Shown one piece after another: positions 1-7,494 of a stretch of DNA of 25,696 nt. This DNA is from CAZDBA01 sp964503615. GTDB lineage: Bacteria; Planctomycetota; Planctomycetia; Pirellulales; Pirellulaceae. Each line of letters starts with the position of its first letter. Position 1 is the stretch's first letter. Made by a program: the position numbers and the translations under genes. The DNA is taken from the NCBI GenBank assembly GCA_964503615.1, contig CAZDBA010000063.1:1-25696 (forward strand), in the 5' to 3' direction. The notes beneath the pieces were generated by a model. The model was not told the origin of the DNA, made no database searches, and saw nothing but the letters and a program-made list of their open reading frames with translations.

Positions 1-272
1 GTCAAAACGTAATCGGGTTCGATCTTTCTGATCAGGTCTTTCAAATGGTCCAGGTCATAGGGCCCTGGGTCTCGATGTTTGCGATGAATCATGCCCATCA
101 CAATGACTGAATTCTTATTGTCTGTTTCGGCTTGGTCTGACTTGGGGGCTTGCGCACTTGCAATTGAGCAGCATGAGAAAACTTCAGCCAACATCACGGC
201 TGACAACAAAATCAACGAAACGAACTTCCAAGTAAACTTCCGAAATGAGTTTGCGAAAATCTGGTAGTTCAT
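1..272 (-). CDS. Exported protein, N-terminal fragment (possible TraB/Tiki-like fold)
   Basis: An open frame starts at ATG 272 and runs off the left edge, giving 90 codons without a stop. Residues 1-41 look like a signal peptide: basic start, then a hydrophobic stretch (VSLILLSAVMLAEVF) and a small-residue region ending ASAQA. The mature part opens with a hydrophobic strand and Gly-Met-Ile-His (VIVMGMIHRKH), followed by a helix and IEPDYVL. This beta-GxxH-helix-PDxV pattern resembles the start of the TraB/PrgY/Tiki (ChaN-like) fold, where the Gly and His are conserved; that is a weak inference from about 35 residues. The C-terminus is outside the window, so length and function cannot be judged. 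No clear promoter was found in the 148 bases between this start and the next gene. Confidence 0.7.
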   Translation of the reverse strand, partial: MNYQIFANSFRKFTWKFVSLILLSAVMLAEVFSCCSIASAQAPKSDQAETDNKNSVIVMGMIHRKHRDPGPYDLDHLKDLIRKIEPDYVL

Positions 273-420
273 TGGACTATTCCTGCATAGACAGATGATA
301 ATTTTTTGCCGCCGTAAATAGGTCAGCTGAAATATTGAGATCGTCCTCAGATAGCTGGTTTCACGGTTTCAAAAGGGAATCTGGCAAAGTCAGCCCACGA
401 TGTGTTGCCAAGATAGATTC

Positions 421-1464
421 TTAATCCGCCAAGGAAACGAACTTGCCGAAAATCATTCGACCCGCGCTGGTTTGCAGCATACTGGTTACTGTCACATTGA
501 CGTTTCTGCCAATGTGTTCGCGGCCTTCTTCGATTACGGTCATTGTACCGTCATCCAGATATCCCACCCCTTGGGTGTTCGACTCACCCGCTTTGACAAC
601 CTTGACGCGAATCTCTTCGCCAGGCAGAAAAACAGGTTTGAGCGTGTTGGCGATTTCGTTGAGGTTGATGACCGGTACGTTTTGCAGCTTGGCGACTTTG
701 TTAAGATTAAAATCGCCGGTTACAACTTTGCCTTCCAAGTGTCGAGCCAGGATTAACAATTTCATGTCGACCGGTTCGTTTTTCATTTCCGGCAACTCAC
801 GGTCGTAAACTTTGAAGTCGACAGTCTCGTTCGTTCGCAGCTTGTTAAGCATATCCAGACCTCGCCGACCACGAGCGCGACGCATCTTGTCACTGCTGTC
901 GGCAATGCCTTGTAATTCCTGCAATACGAATCGAGGCATAATCAACTGATTATCAATGATGCCTGTGTCTACGATTTCAGCAATCCGTCCATCGATCACG
1001 ACGCTCGTATCCAAAATGTACGGCTTTGAGCCTTTGACATCTTTCGCAAATTCCACGTAGGGAATCAAAAAGCGAAAGTCGTCTTTGGTCTGCCAAAGGA
1101 TACTGATCGAAAGATAACACATGCAAACGCCAATCATTGACATGACGATCATTTGAAACGTATCTGACGTCACCCCCATTCGTTGGGCGAATACAGAATC
1201 CGACTCGGGCTCAAACATGGGGCTAAGTACGAACCCTAAAAACGCGGTGAGCAACAACCCGACGATAACGCCCAAGTAAACACTGGAGACGAAATCGATC
1301 CGCTTTCGCTTAACCAGCCAGTCCATAACGACCACACCGGGAGCCCCTACAAGCGCGACCATAAACATGATCCAGCGATAGGGATCGTTCATTGTTGCCA
1401 AGGCGTAAAGGCCTAGACCAAAAGCAACGAGAACAAAAAGTCCACGCAAAACGATAATGTGCAT
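421..1464 (-). CDS. Membrane-anchored PIN/TRAM domain protein (YacL family)
   Basis: 347 residues starting at ATG 1464. The N-terminal part has four hydrophobic segments at about residues 3-23, 31-50, 60-82 and 103-125. A PIN nuclease domain follows at about 147-275. The likely metal-binding acidic residues are D152 in YILDTSVVIDGR, E183 in LQELQ, D233 in PVDMKLL and D251 in VTGDFNLNK. Residues 279-347 form a TRAM RNA-binding domain (LPGEEIRVKV, GVGYLDDGTM). This order matches YacL of Gram-positive bacteria, whose precise role is poorly known; a membrane-associated RNase is the family-based expectation. The acidic set looks complete, so the nuclease should be active. Upstream there is no strong ribosome binding site. 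It is separated by 311 bases from the next minus-strand gene and probably has its own promoter. Confidence 0.9.
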   Translation of the reverse strand: MHIIVLRGLFVLVAFGLGLYALATMNDPYRWIMFMVALVGAPGVVVMDWLVKRKRIDFVSSVYLGVIVGLLLTAFLGFVLSPMFEPESDSVFAQRMGVTSDTFQMIVMSMIGVCMCYLSISILWQTKDDFRFLIPYVEFAKDVKGSKPYILDTSVVIDGRIAEIVDTGIIDNQLIMPRFVLQELQGIADSSDKMRRARGRRGLDMLNKLRTNETVDFKVYDRELPEMKNEPVDMKLLILARHLEGKVVTGDFNLNKVAKLQNVPVINLNEIANTLKPVFLPGEEIRVKVVKAGESNTQGVGYLDDGTMTVIEEGREHIGRNVNVTVTSMLQTSAGRMIFGKFVSLAD

Positions 1465-1775
1465 ATTGGTTCTTTTGAACGGGAATAATAGAGTCTAAAA
1501 AAAGTTTGTCGCGTCAGAGCTTTCGTCTCCGACCATAAAATGGAAAATCCATCAGATCAAACACTTACGTCAAACAGATTGAAGCCAAACTTGATCGCTA
1601 CAAAATGTGAACCTGTCGAACTAGCCACAACTCAAACCCCTTTACAACTAACCAAGGGACTCGATCATCACACAAAGGAGCAACTCCAGTGTTGGCGACT
1701 TCGACTTAAAGTTCGTTAACCGCTATAGATACGATCATAAGAGTGAAAGCCTGTTTTCAGCTACCCTTTTTTGGC
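1465..1775. other. Intergenic region between PIN/TRAM gene and dNTPase gene
   Basis: 311 bases between two minus-strand genes. It must hold the promoter of the PIN/TRAM gene, but no convincing -35/-10 pair was found. The only structured content is a possible small plus-strand reading frame at 1540-1719, listed separately. No hairpin followed by a T-run was seen. Confidence 0.5.
1540..1719 (+). CDS. Possible 59-aa small protein
   Basis: ATG 1540 to TAA 1717-1719 gives 59 residues beginning MENPSDQTLTSN and ending WRLRLKVR. The composition is protein-like (mixed polar, few repeats), the frame is also open upstream back to a stop at 1489-1491, and it fills most of an otherwise empty 311-base gap. 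Against it: no Shine-Dalgarno sequence before the ATG, no recognisable domain, and no visible promoter. It would be convergent with the neighbouring dNTPase gene. Treat as a hypothesis. Confidence 0.2.
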   Translation: MENPSDQTLTSNRLKPNLIATKCEPVELATTQTPLQLTKGLDHHTKEQLQCWRLRLKVR

Positions 1776-2891
1776 CTAAACCATGCGATTATAGGTATCT
1801 TCGCAAAATTTATCGGTCATACCGGCAATGTAGTCTACCGCGGTCCGACGTACCCCCGAGTTTTCGATCCGCACTCGGTGATGTTGGGGAATAAAGTCAG
1901 GATTTTTACAATAAACCTCATACATCGTTTTTAACCGATGCTGCCCTTGTTGGCGTACTGTGACCAAATCCGGGTGCCGATAAACACGCTCGTACAGAAA
2001 CTTCTCCAGCTCCTTCTTCTTTTCAGTCAGTTCCGCGCTGGGACCGATTCGAAACTCGCTGCTCATCGCTTCGACTGCTGATGAGAATTCGAATTGCATC
2101 AGGCCATCAACACAGTGGCTGATCATGTCGGTGACTTGCAAGTTGATCAATCGGTGGACAACCGCTTTTCTCAACATATCCTGCGAGAGGTTGGTAAACG
2201 ATTTGCGAACAAACGTTAACGTCTCCTGAATCAACGACAGCTTTTCCATCTCTTCCAGAGTCACCAACCCGAGCTTGACCGCATCATCGGTATCGTGTGC
2301 ATCGTAAGTCGTGCTATCCGCTGCATCGACCAACTGGACCTCAAGCAACAGATTCAATCGCGGTTCTGATTTATCGATTCGGGAGACCTGCCCTGCCAAC
2401 ACTTCACGCGAAAGATTCAACCCTCGAAATCCTGGGTAGCGAATCTCAAGCTCCTTGACGATCGTCAATGCAAAACGGTTATGTGAAAAGCCGCCAATAT
2501 CGGCCACGCACTCGTCCAAAGCGTCTTCACCCGCGTGCCCGTAGGGAGGGTGACCGATGTCATGGACCAAAGCCAACGCCTCAATCAAGTCCTCGTTTAA
2601 ACGCAACGCTCGGCCGATCGTCCGCGCAACGGTAGCGACCTCCTGAGTGTGCGTGAGCCGAGTCCGGTGATAGTCGCCCATCTCGCCAGTAAAGACTTGC
2701 ATCTTTCCGCTCAGCCGGCGGTAAGCCGAACTGTGCAAGATCCGATCGCGATCTCGTTGAAAGACGCCTCGGTAGGGATGTTCCGACTCCGGATGTTCGC
2801 GGCCCAACGAATTACAACTGAACATGGCGTAAGGGGCCAACAGCAGTTGCTCACGATGATCGATCAACTGAGCCTCATCGGCTTTTGACAT
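1776..2891 (-). CDS. dGTPase-like dNTP triphosphohydrolase, HD domain
   Basis: 371 residues. The enzyme class hydrolyses deoxynucleoside triphosphates to the nucleoside and triphosphate, controlling dNTP pools in the cytoplasm. The N-terminal signature FQRDRDRILHSSAYRRL (about 45-60) and RTRLTHTQEV are typical. The HD metal site is H81 in THTQE, H110-D111 in ALVHDIGHPPYGHAGE and the distal Asp in AADSTTYDAHD (about D192). Length suits the shorter type-2 dGTPase-like branch rather than the about 500-residue E. coli Dgt. ATG 2891 is preceded by GGGAGGT at good spacing, which fixes the start. The gene lies downstream of the aldolase gene, but the terminator at 2976-3008 separates them, so it likely has its own promoter in the short gap. 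Substrate preference cannot be read from sequence. Confidence 0.93.
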   Translation of the reverse strand: MSKADEAQLIDHREQLLLAPYAMFSCNSLGREHPESEHPYRGVFQRDRDRILHSSAYRRLSGKMQVFTGEMGDYHRTRLTHTQEVATVARTIGRALRLNEDLIEALALVHDIGHPPYGHAGEDALDECVADIGGFSHNRFALTIVKELEIRYPGFRGLNLSREVLAGQVSRIDKSEPRLNLLLEVQLVDAADSTTYDAHDTDDAVKLGLVTLEEMEKLSLIQETLTFVRKSFTNLSQDMLRKAVVHRLINLQVTDMISHCVDGLMQFEFSSAVEAMSSEFRIGPSAELTEKKKELEKFLYERVYRHPDLVTVRQQGQHRLKTMYEVYCKNPDFIPQHHRVRIENSGVRRTAVDYIAGMTDKFCEDTYNRMV

Positions 2892-2975
2892 GCGTTACCT
2901 CCCAAGTTCGTAAAATCCGCGCCGTCGAATTTATTTGTCATGCAGAACATTTTTGCTGGTGCAAAAGACCAACGC

Positions 2976-3008
2976 AAAAAGGCTCGTACCTGCAAGTTGG
3001 TACGAGCC
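2976..3008 (-). terminator. Intrinsic terminator of the aldolase gene
   Basis: On the minus strand a perfect 10-bp stem (plus-strand arms 2981-2990 and 2999-3008, GGCTCGTACC and its complement) with an 8-base loop is followed at once by five Ts (plus A-run 2976-2980). It lies 25 bases past the aldolase stop and is a textbook Rho-independent terminator. Confidence 0.92.
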
Positions 3009-3033
3009 ACAAAACGGTTGCTCTGTAAATCGC

Positions 3034-4044
3034 TTACAGCTTTGCTCGCAGTGCCGCACCATGCCCGGCTTGACCGAACGCTTCCATTCGAGCGATGCAC
3101 ACCTCTTTCATTGCGGCTCGAGCCGGCTTGAGGTAGTCACGAGGATCGAATTTCTCTGGCGATTCGGACAACAATTTGCGAATCGCACCGGTAATCGCCA
3201 AACGATTATCGGTGTCCACGTTAATTTTGCGGACTCCGCTCTTAATCCCACGCTGGATCTCTTCGACAGGCACTCCCCAAGTCTGACGGATGTTGCCGCC
3301 GAATTCGTTAATGATGTCCTGCAATTCCTGAGGTACGCTACTGCTACCGTGCATGACAAGGTGGCAATTCGGAATCCGTTTGTGAATCTCTTCGATACGG
3401 TCCATCGCAAGGACTTCGCCATCGGGCTCACGAGTAAACTTATACGCTCCATGGCTGGTTCCGATTGCAACCGCCAAAGCGTCTACGCCGGTCGCGGCAA
3501 CGAACTGCTCAGCTTCTTCAGGATCGGTCAACAATTGGTCATGAGAAAGCACGCCTTCAAAGCCGTGTCCGTCCTCAGCTTCGCCGGAACCGGTTTCGAG
3601 TGAACCGAGACATCCCAGTTCACCTTCGACAGAAACGTTTTTGGCGTGAGCAAGCTCGACAACCTTCTTGGTCACATTCACATTGTAGTCGTAGTCGGCT
3701 GGCGTCTTGCAATCTTCTTTAAGCGAACCGTCCATCATCACAGACGTAAATCCGTTTTCGATCGCACTCATGCAAGTCTCTGGACTGTTTCCGTGATCCT
3801 GATGCATCACGATCGGGATGTGCGGATAAAGCTCGACCGCCGCCAACATCAGGTGACGTAAAAAAGCGTCTTGGGAGTAACGCCTCGCTCCACTGGAGGC
3901 TTGCACGATAACCGGAGAATCGGTCTGATCGGCCGCCTCCATGATCGCTTGAATCTGCTCCATGTTGTTAACATTCAGGGCAACGACTCCATAGTCGTTT
4001 TCGGCGGCGTGATCGAGGACGGTACGCAAAGGAACCAAGGGCAT
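3034..4044 (-). CDS. fba: Class II fructose-bisphosphate aldolase
   Basis: 336 residues. It catalyses the reversible condensation of dihydroxyacetone phosphate and glyceraldehyde 3-phosphate to fructose 1,6-bisphosphate (glycolysis/gluconeogenesis), using a divalent metal. Visible motifs: MHQDHGNS with catalytic D83 and metal ligand H84, EGELGCLG (about 140-147), GTSHGAYKF with H198, HGSSSVP with H232 and INVDTDNR (about 274-281) for phosphate/substrate binding. The sequence resembles the subgroup often annotated as Calvin-cycle type, which alone does not imply CO2 fixation; no other Calvin gene is present. The frame stays open upstream to 4248, but ATG 4044 is chosen because GGAG precedes it by 6 bases, the family N-terminus MPLVPLRTVL begins there and a candidate promoter lies just upstream. 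A strong terminator follows the stop. Confidence 0.96.
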   Translation of the reverse strand: MPLVPLRTVLDHAAENDYGVVALNVNNMEQIQAIMEAADQTDSPVIVQASSGARRYSQDAFLRHLMLAAVELYPHIPIVMHQDHGNSPETCMSAIENGFTSVMMDGSLKEDCKTPADYDYNVNVTKKVVELAHAKNVSVEGELGCLGSLETGSGEAEDGHGFEGVLSHDQLLTDPEEAEQFVAATGVDALAVAIGTSHGAYKFTREPDGEVLAMDRIEEIHKRIPNCHLVMHGSSSVPQELQDIINEFGGNIRQTWGVPVEEIQRGIKSGVRKINVDTDNRLAITGAIRKLLSESPEKFDPRDYLKPARAAMKEVCIARMEAFGQAGHGAALRAKL

Positions 4045-4068
4045 TTTGTTCTCCAACGAATGGCAAAT

Positions 4069-4126
4069 GTAATACAAGTCACTTAATACCACTTCAAAAC
4101 TGGACTTAGACCATCCATAACTGGAC
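4069..4126 (-). promoter_or_regulatory. Candidate fba promoter with 21-bp-spaced direct repeats
   Basis: Reading the minus strand, GTCCAGTT occurs twice (4126-4119 and 4105-4098), exactly 21 bases apart, and the second copy directly abuts TTGAAG (4097-4092). After 17 bases comes TATTAC (4074-4069). Each box matches the sigma-70 consensus at 4 of 6 positions. The predicted start near 4062 would give an about 18-base leader containing the GGAG ribosome binding site. Two copies two helical turns apart beside a -35 box is the arrangement typical of activator sites. Promoter function is inferred. Confidence 0.45.
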
Positions 4127-4166
4127 GGGACCACCTCTGGCATCCAAAAATTTCGGATGAATGATC

Positions 4167-4197
4167 GGTTTTGAAACGGCTGCTGAGTTTCAAAACC
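4167..4197. repeat. Perfect 11-bp inverted repeat
   Basis: GGTTTTGAAAC (4167-4177) and its exact complement GTTTCAAAACC (4187-4197) are separated by 9 bases. It lies in the divergent region about 70 bases upstream of the candidate fba -35 box. With no T-run on either side it is more likely a protein-binding site or RNA hairpin than a terminator. Confidence 0.7.
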
Positions 4198-4543
4198 ACC
4201 CAACCAAGAAAAGTGGGAAAAGTTATGAAACCACAATCGACGAACCATTCGCCTATCGAGCGGGTCGTGATTTAATTTCGAGACGATATTATCAGGTTGA
4301 TAACAGTTTTCCTCAATGCCCGCTAACCAATTTCCTCTGCACGAGGAAGTCCGATAGCAAGGGGCCCTTGTGATAACGGCGAAGGCTACTTTAAAACCGG
4401 CTTACGTTGCCACTTCCCACTTTCTGAAAAAACGGCGAAAAATTGAGAAATCCTGTATGGCTTTCGCAGTAAATGCGTCCATCTGGTACGCAATGAAATG
4501 TTCAAAGCTTCTTCAATCACCCACCTCTAAGGAACTCAACAAC

Positions 4544-5149
4544 ATGCGAATTTTGACACGCACCTTTTGTGTAGCCATAGCTACTTCTTTGATCTCGCTA
4601 GTTGGATCAACACAGGCCCAGATTTTTACCGAAGCCGATTTTGGAGGAGACTTCTCCAACCTTAACACAGCTCCTACCAGTCTGGGAACACTCTCCGTGG
4701 GAACAACGGTCATCTCAGGCATAAGTAACGCAGGAGCGTCAGACCGGGATCATGTCACATTCACCATCGGAACTGGTGAGGAACTTACATCGCTGCTAAT
4801 CACCGAGTTCGATCCCACCGCTGGAGGTGGTAGTTTCTTTGGCGTGGCTGCTGGCAATATCGCCCCCGCTCCAGATGTCAGCTTACTCTTTGGAGATCTT
4901 GTGAACGTAACCTCAGGAGCTACTCCTCTTGAAATCCTTGGCGGAACTGGAGGTGGCTTTGGTCCTGCCGCAGACGTCCCTGTAACGCTTGGCCCTGGCG
5001 ATTATTCGCTTCTGTTCAACGAGACGGGAGCTGTAAACGCAAACTACTCTGCACAACTTACGGTAACTTCGAGTGTTCCAGAGCCGACTTCGGCCGTAGT
5101 ACTGGCAGGCATTGGAATGGTTGCCTTGCGTCGTCGCCGCAAGAGCTAA
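4544..5149 (+). CDS. PEP-CTERM sorting-domain exported protein
   Basis: 201 residues. The signal peptide is residues 1-24 (MRILTRTFCVAIATSLISL, cleavage after TQAQ or TQA). The middle is Gly/Thr/Ser-rich and beta-type with no catalytic motif, typical of structural exported proteins. The C-terminus has all parts of a PEP-CTERM signal: VPEPTS, a hydrophobic helix (AVVLAGIGMVAL) and a basic tail RRRRKS. Such tails are recognised by an exosortase (EpsH/XrtA type) encoded elsewhere, and substrates are usually surface or extracellular-matrix proteins. The frame is open upstream to 4370, but ATG 4544 fits the signal peptide and has AAGGA about ten bases before it. A terminator follows directly, so it is probably monocistronic. 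The precise role is unknown. Confidence 0.9.
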   Translation: MRILTRTFCVAIATSLISLVGSTQAQIFTEADFGGDFSNLNTAPTSLGTLSVGTTVISGISNAGASDRDHVTFTIGTGEELTSLLITEFDPTAGGGSFFGVAAGNIAPAPDVSLLFGDLVNVTSGATPLEILGGTGGGFGPAADVPVTLGPGDYSLLFNETGAVNANYSAQLTVTSSVPEPTSAVVLAGIGMVALRRRRKS

Positions 5150-5191
5150 CCCAAAACCGATCCGAATACGATTTTCGAATCTTTAAATGAA

Positions 5192-5222
5192 TAAAGCCGG
5201 TCCACTATGGATCGGTTTTTTT
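5192..5222 (+). terminator. Intrinsic terminator of the PEP-CTERM gene
   Basis: Arms 5194-5203 (AAGCCGGTCC) and 5209-5218 pair over 10 bp (two G-U wobbles) around a 5-base loop, and run into seven Ts at 5216-5222. The 3' arm can also pair perfectly over 11 bp with 5153-5163, next to the stop codon, giving an alternative larger hairpin. It sits between two convergent genes. Confidence 0.85.
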
Positions 5223-5262
5223 CGTTTACACCCGCCATCAAACGTAGCTAAGAAGAACTCGA

Positions 5263-6198
5263 TCAGTCCAGGTTCGCAGTTGTCAATTTTTCCTTTTGCT
5301 GCTCGGGAGCGAACAGATCATCCATCTGGGTTTGCAAAATCCGAACCAACAAAATTCGAAACGCTCCCGGATCGCTTGCACTTTGTTGCAAGTTACTGTC
5401 ATCGACAGGCGATCCAAACAACAGGCCACCTAAATCTGCCATGTCTCCTGTTGGAGCGAGGATCAAGGTTTGCCCGCTTTTAAGAGTCGTTTCAAATCGA
5501 AGCTCATCCAGCTGTTTTTTGTCGGCAGCTGATTCGTAAACGAACCCGTCTTCCTGAACGGCAATTTGCATTTTGGGTTGACCTAAATGCAAACAAGGCG
5601 TGCAGACCATTCTCACCGTGCCATCACCATTGGGATAGGTCATCAATTCCGCGAATCCGCGTACATGCTCGCCTGCTTCGATAATTTCCCGAGAACCTGT
5701 TTTGATAGTCCAACTCGCGGTGGGCATAACTCCCGAAATCGGCACCGAATGCGTTTCCCCACCACGGTTTTGAATTCCGTCGTGCAACAGGTAGCGTGGC
5801 TCCGGTTGCAAAATCCCTTTTTCATACATCTGCTTTTCCAAGCCAGAAAGGGTATCAAAGTCGACCTGGCGAGGTTCAAGCAGACTTTGCAGTGCTGCGG
5901 GCAGGTGGCTGGAAATCACTCCCGCCTGAATACCATTTTGGTCGAGTCGTTTTCGCTCCTCAAGCTTGAGCGAGCTTGTGTCAATCTCACTCCAAAATTG
6001 TTCGAAATCGGCCATGCGATCCAGGTCGATTTTTGCCACTGCGACTTCAATCACAACACTGTCAGGCGACATGCGCAAGGGTTGAAACTTGGTCGCGACA
6101 GGCCTGCTGGTACTTGTCTCTCCCGGCTGCGCGTACCAACTGCTGCATCCTGAATGAATGCAAACAAAAACGATCAGTAGATAGAGAACGGCGCGCAT
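5263..6198 (-). CDS. Putative lipoprotein of unknown function
   Basis: 311 residues. A short hydrophobic N-terminus (MRAVLYLLIVFVCIHSGCSS) ends in a Cys at 18. The SGC part fits a lipobox, but the residue at -3 is His, so lipidation is likely rather than certain; the SS after the Cys does not suggest inner-membrane retention. The remainder is alpha/beta with VVIEVAVAKIDLD near 48-60, a predicted helical segment around 60-120 and a C-terminal motif TLILAPTGDMADLGGLLFG. No known catalytic pattern was recognised. I have the impression of a family shared among planctomycetes, but cannot verify this. It follows the rhomboid gene on the same strand after 62 bases, so the two may be co-transcribed. 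At the 3' side it faces the PEP-CTERM gene. Confidence 0.8.
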   Translation of the reverse strand: MRAVLYLLIVFVCIHSGCSSWYAQPGETSTSRPVATKFQPLRMSPDSVVIEVAVAKIDLDRMADFEQFWSEIDTSSLKLEERKRLDQNGIQAGVISSHLPAALQSLLEPRQVDFDTLSGLEKQMYEKGILQPEPRYLLHDGIQNRGGETHSVPISGVMPTASWTIKTGSREIIEAGEHVRGFAELMTYPNGDGTVRMVCTPCLHLGQPKMQIAVQEDGFVYESAADKKQLDELRFETTLKSGQTLILAPTGDMADLGGLLFGSPVDDSNLQQSASDPGAFRILLVRILQTQMDDLFAPEQQKEKLTTANLD

Positions 6199-6260
6199 GC
6201 ACCGCTTTTACGGATTCATCGCGGCTGGGTCAACGTGTTGCAAGATGCAAGCACCCCACG

Positions 6261-7268
6261 TTAGTCTCGATTTTTTCGCAGGTTCTTACTGTACTTGGCC
6301 AGAACCTTTCGCTCGCGTGAGGTCAAACTTCCTTCGCCTTCTTGAGAGATTTTTTCCAGGATCTCATCGGCCTGACGTTTAAGATCTTCGTTCGCCTTCA
6401 TCACTTTTTCTGGATCATGCACTCTGAGTTTCGGCTTGGATTTGGCAAACAAAGCGGTGATCCAATCAAATCGCATCCATTCCATTTTCCAGCCAAAGTA
6501 AAAATAGGCAGCTCCAAAAGCGAAACCGATCAAGTGGGCTTCCCAAGCCACATGGCTTTCCGGATTCATTGCCGTCAGCATGTCACCCCCAACAACCAAA
6601 ACGCCTAACGCCCAAGCTGGCATTTTGATAACGCCCCACAAGTAAATTTTTTCGTGCGGAAAATTAAAAACAAACAGTGCCACCACTCCGGAAACAGCTC
6701 CCGATGCACCGATCGCGTAGCCCAAATTTCCGAACGCCATTTGCAATAGAACCCATCCCAGTCCTGCTACAACGATCGCCATCAGGTAAAAACGCAAAAA
6801 GCGCTCGCCGCCATATTTCTGCTGCACCGGCCGGCCCAGAAAAAACAAAATCAACATGTTGAACCCAACATGGAAAAACGAACGGTTGCTGTCGATCGAG
6901 GAGTGCGCGAATCCGTACGTCAGCACAGACCAGAATTTCCAGGGTCGGCTAATTACGTCCGAAGGCAATCCCATCGTGTAAGCCAACCAGCGCGTCGGTT
7001 TTCCAAGCTGATTAAGAAGCTTTCGTTGCTCGTTAGGATCCTGAGTCGTATCTACGATATGTTGTTGCTGTGCCTCAAAACCGGCCAACCGCTCAGCCGG
7101 AACTGGGCTGAACGCATCCAGAAGAAAAATGGCGACATTGATAATGATCAAAATCGTGATAACAGTCGGGCCTCGCCGGCTGCCACCACCGCCTCCCTTC
7201 CAAGCGTCGGGATTTGAGCTCCAAGGATCGGAGTCGTTGTCGTAATAGCCTCGGTCTTGTAGACCCAT
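6261..7268 (-). CDS. Rhomboid family intramembrane serine protease
   Basis: 335 residues. Rhomboids cleave transmembrane substrates inside the lipid bilayer. The catalytic dyad is S189 in AIGASGAVSG and H245 in WEAHLIGFAFG; the conserved HVGFNMLILFFLG segment (about 133-145) supplies the oxyanion-side His and Asn. At least six hydrophobic segments are visible between about residues 34 and 262. The N-terminal 33 residues are soluble and contain a GGGGG stretch. The C-terminal 60 residues are hydrophilic and helical, ending with ISQEGEGSLTSRERKVLAKY, a short tail seen on many bacterial rhomboids (DUF6576-like, from memory). The frame extends to 7340, but ATG 7268 is preferred because the extra 24 residues do not resemble the family. 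No good ribosome binding site is seen for either start. Substrates are unknown. Confidence 0.92.
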   Translation of the reverse strand: MGLQDRGYYDNDSDPWSSNPDAWKGGGGGSRRGPTVITILIIINVAIFLLDAFSPVPAERLAGFEAQQQHIVDTTQDPNEQRKLLNQLGKPTRWLAYTMGLPSDVISRPWKFWSVLTYGFAHSSIDSNRSFFHVGFNMLILFFLGRPVQQKYGGERFLRFYLMAIVVAGLGWVLLQMAFGNLGYAIGASGAVSGVVALFVFNFPHEKIYLWGVIKMPAWALGVLVVGGDMLTAMNPESHVAWEAHLIGFAFGAAYFYFGWKMEWMRFDWITALFAKSKPKLRVHDPEKVMKANEDLKRQADEILEKISQEGEGSLTSRERKVLAKYSKNLRKNRD

Positions 7269-7494
7269 TTTTGGTTTTCTATGGAATAGCTGGATGTGCA
7301 ACAGGAGGTTCTCGCTCCAACCGGCAATTTTACGTACCAAGACAAAATCCTGCTACATCAATGCGTGGCTTGTCAGGCCCAGCCCGGAGATGATCGCTGG
7401 CAAATAGCACGGCTTTTTGAATTTGTGATTTTGATGGAATCAAAGACACTTTGGTTGGTACTTCTCACTCAAAAGAAAACTATTGGGAGAAAAC

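Larger units (their letters stand above)
4045..4543. other. Divergent intergenic region with inverted repeat
   Basis: 499 bases between fba (minus) and the PEP-CTERM gene (plus). It contains the candidate fba promoter with paired direct repeats (4069-4126, separate entry), a short inverted repeat CATCC/GGATG (4141-4145, 4155-4159) and a perfect 11-bp inverted repeat GGTTTTGAAAC / GTTTCAAAACC (4167-4177, 4187-4197; 9-base spacer) without a T-run. A second, more distal minus-strand promoter-like pair is TTGAGG (4316-4311), 17 bases, GATAAT (4293-4288). No convincing plus-strand promoter was identified for the PEP-CTERM gene. Confidence 0.6.

Noticed and set aside
2935..3603. 222-aa plus-strand frame opposite the aldolase gene
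   Set aside because: It runs antisense to a conserved enzyme gene and through its terminator; composition is not protein-like.
4045..4248. 68-residue N-terminal extension of the aldolase frame
   Set aside because: Composition is unlike the family; GGAG plus ATG 4044 and a nearby promoter explain the normal N-terminus.
4295..4305. DnaA-box-like TTATCAACC
   Set aside because: Single imperfect copy with no AT-rich unwinding element or other boxes and no dnaA/dnaN nearby.
6235..6258. Imperfect hairpin between lipoprotein and rhomboid genes
   Set aside because: Stem has a bulge and no T-run; not a credible terminator.
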